Assembly: GCA_022826515.1 (NCBI GenBank) | Contig: JAJDUT010000024.1 | Location: 1 to 64,000 of the forward strand | DNA from: Candidatus Latescibacterota bacterium | GTDB lineage: Bacteria; Latescibacterota; UBA2968; UBA8231 | Length of the DNA stretch: 64,000 nucleotides | Reading direction: 5' to 3' | In this document: piece after piece, positions 44,010-52,150 of the stretch | How positions within the stretch are numbered: position 1 is the stretch's first letter | How the letters are laid out: every line of letters begins with the position of its first letter | The notes under the pieces: generated by a model | What the model was told of the DNA's origin: nothing | The model's database searches: none | What the model saw: only the letters and a program-made list of their open reading frames with translations | Program-made: the position numbers and the translations under genes

Positions 44010-44771
44010 ATGACCCAAACCGCCGCCCAGACGTATGCCGAGCAAGGCTTTCTCACGGGCATTGACCTGTTCAGCGCCAGCGAGATCGATCACTTCCGCT
44101 CCTGCTTCGACGAATTGGAAGCCCGCGAGGGCCGCGAAAAGTGCCAGATCGGCCTACAAGCCCGCCATCTCGACGAAGAATTCATCTGGCAGATGGCCAC
44201 GGATCCGCGCATCCTCGACGCCATACAGGAGGTCATGGGCGAGGACATTATGCTGCTATCGACGCACTTTTTCTGCAAATATCCCGACCCAGATGCCAAG
44301 CACTTTGTGGCTTGGCATCAAGACGTCACCTACTGGGGCTTAGAGCCGCCCGAGGCCCACACCGCTTGGGTGGCCGTGGATGCCAGCGACGTGGAAAACG
44401 GCTGTATGCGGGTCATCCCCGGCTCGCACAAAAACGGCATTGCCACCCACGGCGAGTCGGCCAGAGTCGGCAACCTACTCAGCATTAATCAGGAGATCCC
44501 CGACGAACTCGTCGATGACAGCCACGCCGTCGATTTAGTGCTCGCGCCGGGCCAGATATCCATCCACGATGGCCAAGCATTCCACGCCAGCAATCCCAAT
44601 ACCTCCAATCGCCGCCGCTGCGGACTGACGCTGCGCTACGTGGCCCCGCACGTTGCGCAGCCCGAGCTCAACTCGCTGGGCAATAAGTATCCGACCACCT
44701 TGGTGCGCGGCGAGGACCGCTACGGCAACTTTCCCGAGCAGCACATACCCTTTGCCTCTGTTGCTCGATAA
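44010..44771 (+). CDS. Phytanoyl-CoA dioxygenase family protein
   Basis: This 253-residue Fe(II)/2-oxoglutarate oxygenase starts at ATG 44010 (MTQTAAQTYAEQGFLTGIDL) behind GGAG. The double-stranded beta-helix core has HxD iron ligands in FVAWHQDVTYWGL and a distal histidine in SIHDGQAFHASNPNTSNRRR, with the 2-oxoglutarate-binding Arg nearby. GCMRVIPGSHKNGI is the typical family segment. It is followed 32 bases later by a KDPG aldolase-like gene and then another PhyH protein. The substrate is likely a small organic acid, amine or lipid; nothing in the sequence decides it. Confidence 0.92.
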   Translation: MTQTAAQTYAEQGFLTGIDLFSASEIDHFRSCFDELEAREGREKCQIGLQARHLDEEFIWQMATDPRILDAIQEVMGEDIMLLSTHFFCKYPDPDAKHFVAWHQDVTYWGLEPPEAHTAWVAVDASDVENGCMRVIPGSHKNGIATHGESARVGNLLSINQEIPDELVDDSHAVDLVLAPGQISIHDGQAFHASNPNTSNRRRCGLTLRYVAPHVAQPELNSLGNKYPTTLVRGEDRYGNFPEQHIPFASVAR

Positions 44772-44803
44772 TTACACATTTCCATTACACATAAGGAGAC
44801 ACA

Positions 44804-45487
44804 ATGGCCCAGTACGACCGGATGGCCGTCCTCAACGCCATCTACGACACGGGTATCGTCCCGGTCTTTTACAACGCCGACCCAGAAACCACCATCCACA
44901 TCGTCGAAGCCTGCGCCCGAGGGGGTGCTCGCTGCGCTGAATTTACCAATCGCGGCGATCTGGCTTACCACGTCTTCACCGAGACCGTGCGCCACGTGAT
45001 GGCCGAGAAAACCGACATCATCATGGGCGTTGGCTCGATCTGCGACGCGCCCACCGCAGCTCTCTATATCGCCAATGGTGCGAACTTCGTCGTCGGTCCC
45101 TTGCTCAACGAGGAGGTCGCCCGCCTGTGCAATCGCCGCAAAATTGCCTATTCGCCCGGCTGCGGATCGGTCAGTGAGATTGGCCAGGCCGAAGAGCTAG
45201 GCGTCGAGATCGTCAAGGTGTTCCCCGGCAGCGAAGTAGGTGGTCCGGCTTTCGTCAAATCCGTGCTCGGCCCCTGTCCGTGGACTCGGATTATGCCCAC
45301 CGGCGGCGTTGATGCCACCCGCGAGAGTTTGGCGGCGTGGTTTGAGGCTGGCGTTGCGGCCGTCGGCGCAGGCTCTAAGTTGATTACCAAGGAACTCGTC
45401 GCCGCCAAGGACTGGGATGGATTGGAGGCCAAGGTGCGCCAGAGCGTCGATTGGATTCGGGAAATCCGCGCTGAGATGGCGGGCTAG
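44804..45487 (+). CDS. KDPG/KHG-type aldolase (2-keto-3-deoxy sugar-acid aldolase)
   Basis: This 227-residue class I aldolase cleaves 2-keto-3-deoxy-6-phosphogluconate-type acids to pyruvate. The catalytic general base is in ARCAEFTNRG (Glu), and the Schiff-base lysine in VEIVKVFPGSEVGG (near residue 143). Phosphate-binding motifs are YSPGCGSVSEI and IMPTGGVDATRES. The start at 44804 has AAGGAGACACA upstream. Together with the nearby acid-sugar dehydratase and dehydrogenase genes it can complete a route from a sugar acid to pyruvate. No Edd/Zwf pair accompanies it. Confidence 0.93.
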   Translation: MAQYDRMAVLNAIYDTGIVPVFYNADPETTIHIVEACARGGARCAEFTNRGDLAYHVFTETVRHVMAEKTDIIMGVGSICDAPTAALYIANGANFVVGPLLNEEVARLCNRRKIAYSPGCGSVSEIGQAEELGVEIVKVFPGSEVGGPAFVKSVLGPCPWTRIMPTGGVDATRESLAAWFEAGVAAVGAGSKLITKELVAAKDWDGLEAKVRQSVDWIREIRAEMAG

Positions 45488-45581
45488 CCCGGGTCCATTG
45501 GCACGGTACCGGTCAATAGTATCCTGTACTTAGCGATTTGAAAAACTGAGACATCTGCTCGTTGGTTCAAAGGATTGAGCC

Positions 45582-46379
45582 ATGACCTTGACGCAAGCGC
45601 AAAAAGCCCACTTTGAGGAACAGGGCTACCTGCCTTATCACCGTATTCTCTCCGACGACGAATTGCAGGCCCTGCGCCAGCGCAGCGAGGAGATCGCCCA
45701 GGGCCAAGCCGACCACGTGCCGCCGCGCTACGTCCAGTTGGAAGCTGCCTTCCGCGAGGGAGAGGATGCTGAGGTGGATCGCCTCGACCAGGTGCGTAAA
45801 ATGACCCACCTGTGCTATTTTGATCCCCTCTTTGAGGCTGTGGCCCGCAAGGCGGAGATCGTCGATGTCATCGAGGATTTGCTCGGTCCCAACATCAAAC
45901 TCTACTGCGACCAGTTGATGATGAAAGCCCGCTATCACGGCACGGTCACCGACTGGCACCAAGATTCCGTGGCGTGGCCGCAGTTTGCTCCGCAAGACCA
46001 CGTCTCCTGCTGGGTCGCCCTCGACGACGCCACCGTGAAAAACGGCTGCATGACCGTGTTGCCGGGCAGCCACAGATGGGGGCCTATCAATTCGGCGCAC
46101 AAAGCCCGCTTTCTGGAAAATCCCCTGATCCCCGAGCCTGTACCAGTGGAATTGGCGGCCGGCTCCTGCTTGTTCCACCACGGCCTTAACTTCCACCGCA
46201 CGGGAGCCAATCCCACGCCCAACCGGCGGCGCGGCCTAGCCCTGCACTACCTCCGCTCGGAGACCATATATATCGGCGTTGGAAGCGAGGAGCAGCGCCT
46301 GATGACCGAATGCGAAAAGCCGCGCGGCGAATTTCGCTTTATGCTGATCAGGGGACGCGAATTCGACGGGCGGGTGTAG
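45582..46379 (+). CDS. Phytanoyl-CoA dioxygenase family protein (second)
   Basis: This 265-residue Fe(II)/2-oxoglutarate oxygenase has HxD ligands in TVTDWHQDSVAWPQF (near 128) and a distal His in FHHGLNFHRTGANPT with the binding Arg close by. CWVALDDATVKNGCMTVLPGSH is the family core. It differs substantially from the upstream PhyH protein, so it is not a recent duplicate. Ninety-four bases separate it from the aldolase gene. The substrate is unknown; such enzymes are numerous in marine and sponge-associated heterotrophs. Confidence 0.92.
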   Translation: MTLTQAQKAHFEEQGYLPYHRILSDDELQALRQRSEEIAQGQADHVPPRYVQLEAAFREGEDAEVDRLDQVRKMTHLCYFDPLFEAVARKAEIVDVIEDLLGPNIKLYCDQLMMKARYHGTVTDWHQDSVAWPQFAPQDHVSCWVALDDATVKNGCMTVLPGSHRWGPINSAHKARFLENPLIPEPVPVELAAGSCLFHHGLNFHRTGANPTPNRRRGLALHYLRSETIYIGVGSEEQRLMTECEKPRGEFRFMLIRGREFDGRV

Positions 46380-46521
46380 AAGCTGCCAATCGCAACGATA
46401 TTCAAAGTACCGAGAGGATTCTGTCGTCTTATATTGTTGCGGAAATTGCAAGAGGATTAGTCATTGGCTATAATTAAAACTCCTATATTAGCACTTACTC
46501 GATCAAAGGAGGGAGATCGAG

Positions 46522-47907
46522 ATGATTGGAAAGTCGAGTGGCGACGCATTGCGGGTGGGCGGATTTATTGTGGCCTGCGGCCTCCTAATGGGAGCGACCG
46601 GGGCTTATGCCGCGAGCGGCGAAGAGCTGCAATTCATTCTCAACACCTTTTCGTTTCTCGTTTGGGGCGTGCTGATAATGTGGATGTGCGCGGGCTTTAC
46701 CATGCTCGAAGCCGGGTCCGTGCGCACCAAGAACGCCTCCATGATCTGCCTCAAGAACATCGGGCTTTATTCGATTGCCGGTATCACGTATTACTTGCTC
46801 GGCTACAACCTCATGTACGTCGATGTGCAGGAAGGCTGGATCGGCTCTCTCAAGTTTTTATACGGGCCTTCGGATAATGAGCTCAAGCTGTTGTCCGGGC
46901 AGGCGGCATCCGCCGCAGACGTAACAAAGGCTGGCCATGCCACCATGTCGGACTGGTTTTTCCAGATGGTCTTTGTGGCGACAACCGCTTCTATTGTATC
47001 GGGAACGATGGCCGAAAGGGTGAAGCTGTGGGCGTTTTTTGCTTTTACGGCCGTGCTGACGGTAATCATTTATCCCATCGTCGGGGCTTGGACTTGGGGC
47101 GGCGGCTGGCTCAGTGCCATGGGATTTAAGGATTTCGCTGGCTCTACCATCGTGCATTCGACCGGCGGTTGGGCTGCGCTGGCCGGGGCGATCGTGGTCG
47201 GGGCGCGCTACGGGAAATTCCGCGCCGATGGCAGCGTCAAGGTCACGCCGCCTTCTAACGTCCCGGCCGTGACCTTGGGCGTTTTCATTTTGTGGCTGGG
47301 TTGGTTTGGCTTCAACGGCGGCTCGCAGCTTGCGCTGTCGAGCGCGAGCGATGCTGTCGCCATGAGCCATGTGCTGGTGAATACCAACCTCGCGGCCGCA
47401 GCCGGCGTCATAGCGGCGCTCTTCTTGTCGCGGCCCATCCTAGGACGCATCGACCTGATGGCCGTTCTCAACGGTGCGTTGGCCGGACTCGTCTCCATTA
47501 CGGCCGGGCCAGATATCGTCGATCACTACTGGGCGCTCATAATTGGTGCCGTGGGCAGCGTGTTGTGCGTCGGCGGGATGAGATTTTTGGAGGTCGTCAA
47601 AATAGACGACATAGTAGGCGCGATTCCGGTCCACTTGTTCGCCGGCATCTGGGGGACCTTGGCGGTCTGCATTGCCGCCGGTGGCGACTTCGGCGTCCAG
47701 CTCACTGGGGTGCTGGCGATAGGCGCGTTCGCGTTTGCGGCTTCGTGGCTTGCGTGGTTTGTTCTAGACAAGATAATGGGGGTGCGGGTGTCGCAGACTG
47801 CTGAAGAGCTCGGCCAGGATACCGCAGAGCTCGGAATCGAAGCGTACCCTGAGTTTGTGCTCATGCCCGATCAGGATGACGTTGACCAAATTCGGAACAA
47901 TGCTTAA
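46522..47907 (+). CDS. amt: Ammonium transporter
   Basis: This 461-residue inner-membrane ammonium channel begins with a signal-peptide-like segment (MIGKSSGDALRVGGFIVACG), as many Amt proteins do. Eleven membrane helices follow. Diagnostic motifs are AGFTMLEAGSVRTKNASMICLKN, GAWTWGGGWLSAMGFKDFAG, STIVHSTGGWAALAGAIVVGAR and LGWFGFNGGSQLAL. The C-terminal tail ends ELGIEAYPEFVLMPDQ, a typical regulatory end. The ribosome site is AAAGGAGGGAGATCGAG. Unusually, no glnB/glnK gene follows; instead a STAS-domain gene lies 45 bases downstream, opposite a signalling operon. No sigma-54 site is visible upstream. Confidence 0.95.
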   Translation: MIGKSSGDALRVGGFIVACGLLMGATGAYAASGEELQFILNTFSFLVWGVLIMWMCAGFTMLEAGSVRTKNASMICLKNIGLYSIAGITYYLLGYNLMYVDVQEGWIGSLKFLYGPSDNELKLLSGQAASAADVTKAGHATMSDWFFQMVFVATTASIVSGTMAERVKLWAFFAFTAVLTVIIYPIVGAWTWGGGWLSAMGFKDFAGSTIVHSTGGWAALAGAIVVGARYGKFRADGSVKVTPPSNVPAVTLGVFILWLGWFGFNGGSQLALSSASDAVAMSHVLVNTNLAAAAGVIAALFLSRPILGRIDLMAVLNGALAGLVSITAGPDIVDHYWALIIGAVGSVLCVGGMRFLEVVKIDDIVGAIPVHLFAGIWGTLAVCIAAGGDFGVQLTGVLAIGAFAFAASWLAWFVLDKIMGVRVSQTAEELGQDTAELGIEAYPEFVLMPDQDDVDQIRNNA

Positions 47908-47952
47908 ATCAGATAAAAACGGTGCATACCATTTAGAAAGGTAGGAGATCAA

Positions 47953-48282
47953 GTGAATACCGAACAGAAGGACGGCGTATTAATCGCCAAGCCCGAAGGC
48001 CGCATCGACGGGGTCAATGCCCGCGACTTCCACGATGCCTTAAGCGAGGCGATCGGCGAGGACAACAACCCGGTGCTCGTCGATTTGACGGCCATCAACT
48101 ACATCAGCAGCGCGGGCCTGCGGACGTTTCTGCTGATTGCCAAAACGCTCCAGCAGCGCAGCGCTCAGTTCGCGCTATGCTCGCTTTCGGAGCCGATACG
48201 GGAAATTTTCGAAATCAGCGGCTTTGACAAGATCATTGCGATCCATGCCTCCGAAGAGGAGGCACTTGCCGCGCTGTTGTAA
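47953..48282 (+). CDS. STAS-domain anti-sigma factor antagonist-like protein
   Basis: This single STAS domain of 109 residues starts at GTG 47953 behind GTAGGAG. The phosphorylatable serine is in the classical INYISSAGLRTFLLIAKT, where RsbV/SpoIIAA proteins are phosphorylated by RsbW-like kinases. The sequence KPEGRIDGVNARDFHDAL is the usual first strand-helix pair. It ends at 48282, with no spacer to the convergent histidine kinase gene. The partner kinase (51728-52150) and PP2C phosphatase (52147-53316) are in the facing operon, so this is probably their switch protein. Confidence 0.92.
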   Translation: MNTEQKDGVLIAKPEGRIDGVNARDFHDALSEAIGEDNNPVLVDLTAINYISSAGLRTFLLIAKTLQQRSAQFALCSLSEPIREIFEISGFDKIIAIHASEEEALAALL

Positions 48283-50541
48283 TTAAACTGAAGAGGGCGT
48301 TGTGGTCGCGTCTGAATCGGCTGGGTCTGATTGCAAGGACGCCGACCGCTCCGTGGGCAGTTCGATGGTCATTTCGGTAAATTCGCCAGGCTCGGAATGG
48401 ACCTTTATGATGCCCCCATGTTCGCGTACGATATCGTTGGAAAGCGCGAGGCCAAGCCCGGTTCCTTGATCGGTCGGCTTAGTTGTAAAGAATGGGTTGA
48501 AAATTTTATCGACGACATCCGGTGGAATCCCGTTCCCATTGTCGCGGATGCGGACTTCGACTTGATCGGGCGTTCGCCGGGAGCTGATCCAGAGCGTGGG
48601 AACGTAGTCCGATGCCGTCTCTGGAGCGTGTCGCTTCTCGTTGGTGGCGTAGCAGGCATTGCTCACCATGTTCAGAAAAACGCGAGCCAAATCCTGCGGG
48701 ACCACCTCTAACTCTCCCACCTCCTCGTCTAAATCCTCCTTGATGTCGAGCTGAAAATCCGCATTAGTCGCTCGGGCGCTGTGGAAAGCGAGACGGGCGT
48801 GTTCTTCGAGCAGGTCGTTGATAGCCGCGGCCCGTGCCTCGCCGGACCCGCGACCCATCTGCAGCATGTCGCGGACAATGCGGTTGGCGCGGTCGCCGTG
48901 GTGGCGGATGCGCCCGAGATTGTCGGTCAAGTCGCCCTTGATCTCGTTGAGTAGCTCGCGCTGCTCTTCGTTTATCTTTACGTCTTCTTCCTCTAGTACC
49001 TCTTGCAATTCCTCTAACAGTTCCTCCGAGACTTCTGCGAAGTTCTTGACGAAGTTCAAGGGGTTCTGGATTTCGTGCGCCACGCCCGCGGTGAGTTCGC
49101 CTAGGGCAGCCAGTTTTTCGCGCGTGACGATCTGATCCTGCGCCAGCTGCAGATCTTCGAGCACCTTTTCGAGCGTGGCATTTTTCTCTTCCAAATCCGC
49201 GGCGAGTTTTTCCACCAAGTTGAGCCGCTGGGCCTCCAACGAGTTATGGCGGAAAATTTCGAGGGCCGCGGCCATGTCGGCGACCTCGTCGCGCCCGGGC
49301 ATCTCGATCTTTGCCTCTAGGTCGCCTTCTGCCATCCGGCGCATTCGGTTAGACAGAAATTCGAGGCGGCGCAACAGCACCCGACCCACTAACAGCCAAG
49401 CGATCAGGATCGCTCCGATGATGCCGATCGCGTTAATAGCGAGCAGGAGCTTGCGACCGGTGAAGATGGCTTGAGTGGAGGTTTGCGTGGCTTCCTGCGC
49501 GCTCCCTCGGGCCGTGTTGACTAGGCCCTCGACTTCGGAGACTAATTCAATGGACAAGTCGCGGTTGCGGTCGAGCAGTGCTCGTTGCTGTTCAACGACC
49601 TGGAGTTCCAAGGCGCGCAGAGCGAAAATCTTCTCGTCCCCTCGGCCTAGGTCAAACAGACGGTTAAAGGCTTGGTCGAGTTCGCTATGCAAGTAGGCGC
49701 GCTCGATGCGGAAGCCAACTTTGGGTATCTGGCGGTCAGAGGTCTGGTCGAGCGTGCCGTGCAAGGGGCCTGAGCCGAGCGCAGCGAGTTTTCGTTCGAT
49801 GCCATCGACTGTGGAGTCGAAGCGCTCCTGTAAGGGCTCTAGCAGGAGCACGTCCGATAGGTTGAAGGTACTGGCCAGCAGGCGCGTGGCTGTGGTGGTC
49901 CCTTCCTGCAACTCGGCTAGATCGCGATAGAGAGAAAGTTCGGCCTCTGAAAGGTGTTGAGCGCGGGGTGCGGGCGGTTTGCCGAGGGTGCGGTAGCCGG
50001 TCATTGTGTAGAATAGCTGATCGTCGATGGCCGGAATCAAGATGCCTGTCAGTTCGTTTTGCAGTGACTCTAGGTTTTTTTGCAATCCACGGCTGCGCGC
50101 ATTGAGCTCAAAGCGCTTGGACACCGAAAGCTCAATCGCGTTGATGTTGGCGATGAGGGTGTCGCCGCGGGCGCGAATCCGCGCGAAGCGCTCCTCGGCT
50201 GCGCCCTGCTGAGTTAGGGCCGCCAATTGCTTTTTAAAGTCGTCTCGCTCGGAGGCGACTTTGGTGGCGACCTCAGCAAAGGCCATCGGCGTCTCGGCTG
50301 CTACCAAACGCGGGGCCGCCGCAGCGAGGGTGCCGCTTTGCTGGGCGACTGCAAAAGCGGTGGCTATTTCCGGGACCGCCCGCTCGTTTACCTGCCTTTG
50401 GGCATCGCCGACTTGGTCGAAGGAAAACCACGCCACCAAACTCGCCACCATGGTGAGGACTACGGCCGTGCCGATGCCCATGTAGAGATGAAAGGCGATG
50501 CGGTGCCGGGCGGCGAGTACGCGTTTCAGAAGGGCGATCAT
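48283..50541 (-). CDS. Membrane sensor histidine kinase
   Basis: This 752-residue two-component kinase has TM1 at residues 15-40 (RIAFHLYMGIGTAVVLTMV), a large periplasmic helical region to about 365, TM2 near 367-390 and a HAMP domain (RMRRMAEGDLEAKIEMPG). A coiled coil (AADLEEKNATLEKVLEDLQ) leads to the HisKA H-box LTAGVAHEIQNPLNFVKNF, with the phospho-accepting His. The catalytic domain includes NMVSNACYATNEK, IRDNGNGIPPDV and DQGTGLGLALSNDIV. The overall plan, a helical sensor with no PAS domain, resembles TorS-type kinases that read a binding protein. Such a protein is encoded directly upstream with a four-base overlap. No DNA-binding response regulator is nearby. Confidence 0.93.
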   Translation of the reverse strand: MIALLKRVLAARHRIAFHLYMGIGTAVVLTMVASLVAWFSFDQVGDAQRQVNERAVPEIATAFAVAQQSGTLAAAAPRLVAAETPMAFAEVATKVASERDDFKKQLAALTQQGAAEERFARIRARGDTLIANINAIELSVSKRFELNARSRGLQKNLESLQNELTGILIPAIDDQLFYTMTGYRTLGKPPAPRAQHLSEAELSLYRDLAELQEGTTTATRLLASTFNLSDVLLLEPLQERFDSTVDGIERKLAALGSGPLHGTLDQTSDRQIPKVGFRIERAYLHSELDQAFNRLFDLGRGDEKIFALRALELQVVEQQRALLDRNRDLSIELVSEVEGLVNTARGSAQEATQTSTQAIFTGRKLLLAINAIGIIGAILIAWLLVGRVLLRRLEFLSNRMRRMAEGDLEAKIEMPGRDEVADMAAALEIFRHNSLEAQRLNLVEKLAADLEEKNATLEKVLEDLQLAQDQIVTREKLAALGELTAGVAHEIQNPLNFVKNFAEVSEELLEELQEVLEEEDVKINEEQRELLNEIKGDLTDNLGRIRHHGDRANRIVRDMLQMGRGSGEARAAAINDLLEEHARLAFHSARATNADFQLDIKEDLDEEVGELEVVPQDLARVFLNMVSNACYATNEKRHAPETASDYVPTLWISSRRTPDQVEVRIRDNGNGIPPDVVDKIFNPFFTTKPTDQGTGLGLALSNDIVREHGGIIKVHSEPGEFTEMTIELPTERSASLQSDPADSDATTTPSSV

Positions 50542-51731
50542 GGCTTCGTCGCGCTTTTCAAAGAGCGGATGGGGTGGTATTGGCCGTCGCTGTCGAGCAC
50601 GGTGAGGAAGACCGCGTCCGAACCCTGATTATCGCCGTCTCCATAGCGGAGCTCGAACCCATCTAGGTTGATGACATCGGCGCTACGCAAGTTGTCTAAT
50701 AAACAGGCTCGGCTGACCGCCCGCCCGCAGCCGGTGAGGGCGGCGATGGCTAGGCGGCCGGCTAGGTAGCCCTCGAACGAGACAAAGCTAGGCTCTGCTC
50801 TCGGGGCGTGAGCTGTGAGGGCGCGGCGGTACGAGCCGACGATGGTCGGCTCGGTGGCTGTTGGGAAGGGCACGACCTGTGAGACAATAACCCCCGTGCC
50901 GGCGGGGCCGAGTTCCCGCGCCAATGCTTTACTGCCCACGAAGGAGATGGTCACAAAGATGGGGGTGAAATTCGTCGCTTGCGCCCAGGCGATGAGGGTG
51001 GCGACTGGCTGGTAGGTCCCGACTAAAATCACGGCTTGAGGCTGGCCGCTGCGCAGGTCGAGCAGAGCGGTTTTTACCGCCTTGGTGTTGCGCGGATACA
51101 CGCCGACCGCCACGAGCGATAGCTCGCGACGTTCTAGTGCGAGGCGCACGCCGCGAAATCCCTCCCGGCCGAAGGAATCGTCTTGGTACATGATGGCAAT
51201 GCGCTTGATGTCTAGGTCTTCAGTCAGGCGGGCGACGATTTCTTCGGTTTCTTGATAGTAGGAGGCGCGCAGGTTGACCACGCCGCGCCACTTGGGATCG
51301 CGGAGAAAGCTACTGCCCGTGAAGGGAGCGATGTAGGGGACGCCAGCGTCCTCGGCAATGGGAACAGTTGCGCGCGAGGTTGGAGTGCCGACGGCACCGA
51401 TCAGCGCGAAGACCTGCTCGCCTTCGATTAGCTGGCGGGTGTTGTCGATGGCGGCTTCCGGCTCGTACCCGTCGTCGAGCGACACCAATTCGAGTCGTCG
51501 CCCGTGGACCCCGCCCTGCTCATTCACCTCGCGGAAGGCCGCCTGCATCCCGAGTCGCATGTTCCGGCCCAACTCTTGGGCTGGGCCGCTAAAGGCGGCG
51601 GATTGGCCAAAGAGGATACTCCGGTCAGAGACGCCGGACTGCTTCGACTTGAGCTCAGCCGAAAGTTCCTCGCCAAGCGCAGCACTCGCAATCAGCAGCG
51701 CGGTCGCGCATCGGGTAAGTGCGCTACTCAA
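50538..51731 (-). CDS. Periplasmic type I substrate-binding protein in a signalling operon
   Basis: This 397-residue Peripla_BP_6 protein has a signal peptide (MSSALTRCATALLIASAAL). Its fold motifs include LFGQSAAFSGPAQELGRNM, LIGAVGTPTSRATVPI and RASYYQETEEIV. Long blocks are identical to the binding protein at 35221-36474, and neither has ABC permease genes. It starts at TTG 51731, overlapping the RsbW-like gene's stop by four bases (TTGA), and its own stop overlaps the kinase ATG by four bases. It therefore probably presents a ligand to the histidine kinase rather than feeding a transporter. Ligands of this family are amino acids, urea or amides, which is suggestive beside amt. Confidence 0.9.
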   Translation of the reverse strand: MSSALTRCATALLIASAALGEELSAELKSKQSGVSDRSILFGQSAAFSGPAQELGRNMRLGMQAAFREVNEQGGVHGRRLELVSLDDGYEPEAAIDNTRQLIEGEQVFALIGAVGTPTSRATVPIAEDAGVPYIAPFTGSSFLRDPKWRGVVNLRASYYQETEEIVARLTEDLDIKRIAIMYQDDSFGREGFRGVRLALERRELSLVAVGVYPRNTKAVKTALLDLRSGQPQAVILVGTYQPVATLIAWAQATNFTPIFVTISFVGSKALARELGPAGTGVIVSQVVPFPTATEPTIVGSYRRALTAHAPRAEPSFVSFEGYLAGRLAIAALTGCGRAVSRACLLDNLRSADVINLDGFELRYGDGDNQGSDAVFLTVLDSDGQYHPIRSLKSATKP

Positions 51732-52150
51732 CTATCCCTCCGCTTGACCAAGGTCAGGCAGTTCTTGTTTTGCTGTCGCTGGTAGCGGACCTCGTCCATC
51801 ATGGTGCGCACGAGGTGGATGCCCAGCCCGCCCACGGTGCGGTCCTCAACCTCGGCGTTCAAGTCTGGCTCTGGAGCATCGACGAGTGGATTGAAGGCGT
51901 GGCCGTCGTCCTCGATCTCGATGGTGATCGCCTCGTCCTCTGAGGAGATGACTATTTTGATTTCGTGGGATTGATCGTCATCGTGTCCGTAGTTGACGAT
52001 GTTGACCCCCAATTCCTCGACGGCTAGCCCGATCTGAAAGGTGACGTCTGGCGACCAGTTTTCTTCTTCTGCTAGCTCCTCAATAGCGGCGTTGACCTTG
52101 TGCAGTTCGTCTAGTTCAGTCGCGATGAGCAGCGATCTTTGGGCACTCAT
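51728..52150 (-). CDS. RsbW-like serine kinase/anti-sigma-type ATPase
   Basis: This 140-residue GHKL ATPase is of the anti-sigma-factor kinase type. The N-box is VTFQIGLAVEELGVNIVNYGH. A D-x-G motif is IEIEDDGHAFNPL. The nucleotide lid ends TVGGLGIHLVRTMMDEVRY. Such proteins phosphorylate a STAS partner on serine, and in partner switching either bind a sigma factor or another target. It overlaps the phosphatase gene upstream and the binding protein downstream by four bases each. No sigma factor gene is present, so its final target is unknown. Confidence 0.92.
   Translation of the reverse strand: MSAQRSLLIATELDELHKVNAAIEELAEEENWSPDVTFQIGLAVEELGVNIVNYGHDDDQSHEIKIVISSEDEAITIEIEDDGHAFNPLVDAPEPDLNAEVEDRTVGGLGIHLVRTMMDEVRYQRQQNKNCLTLVKRRDS

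Noticed and set aside
46380..46521. Sigma-54 promoter before amt
   Set aside because: amt genes often have one, but no TGGCAC/TTGCA pair is present. TTGCGG and TTGCA fragments there lack the required spacing.
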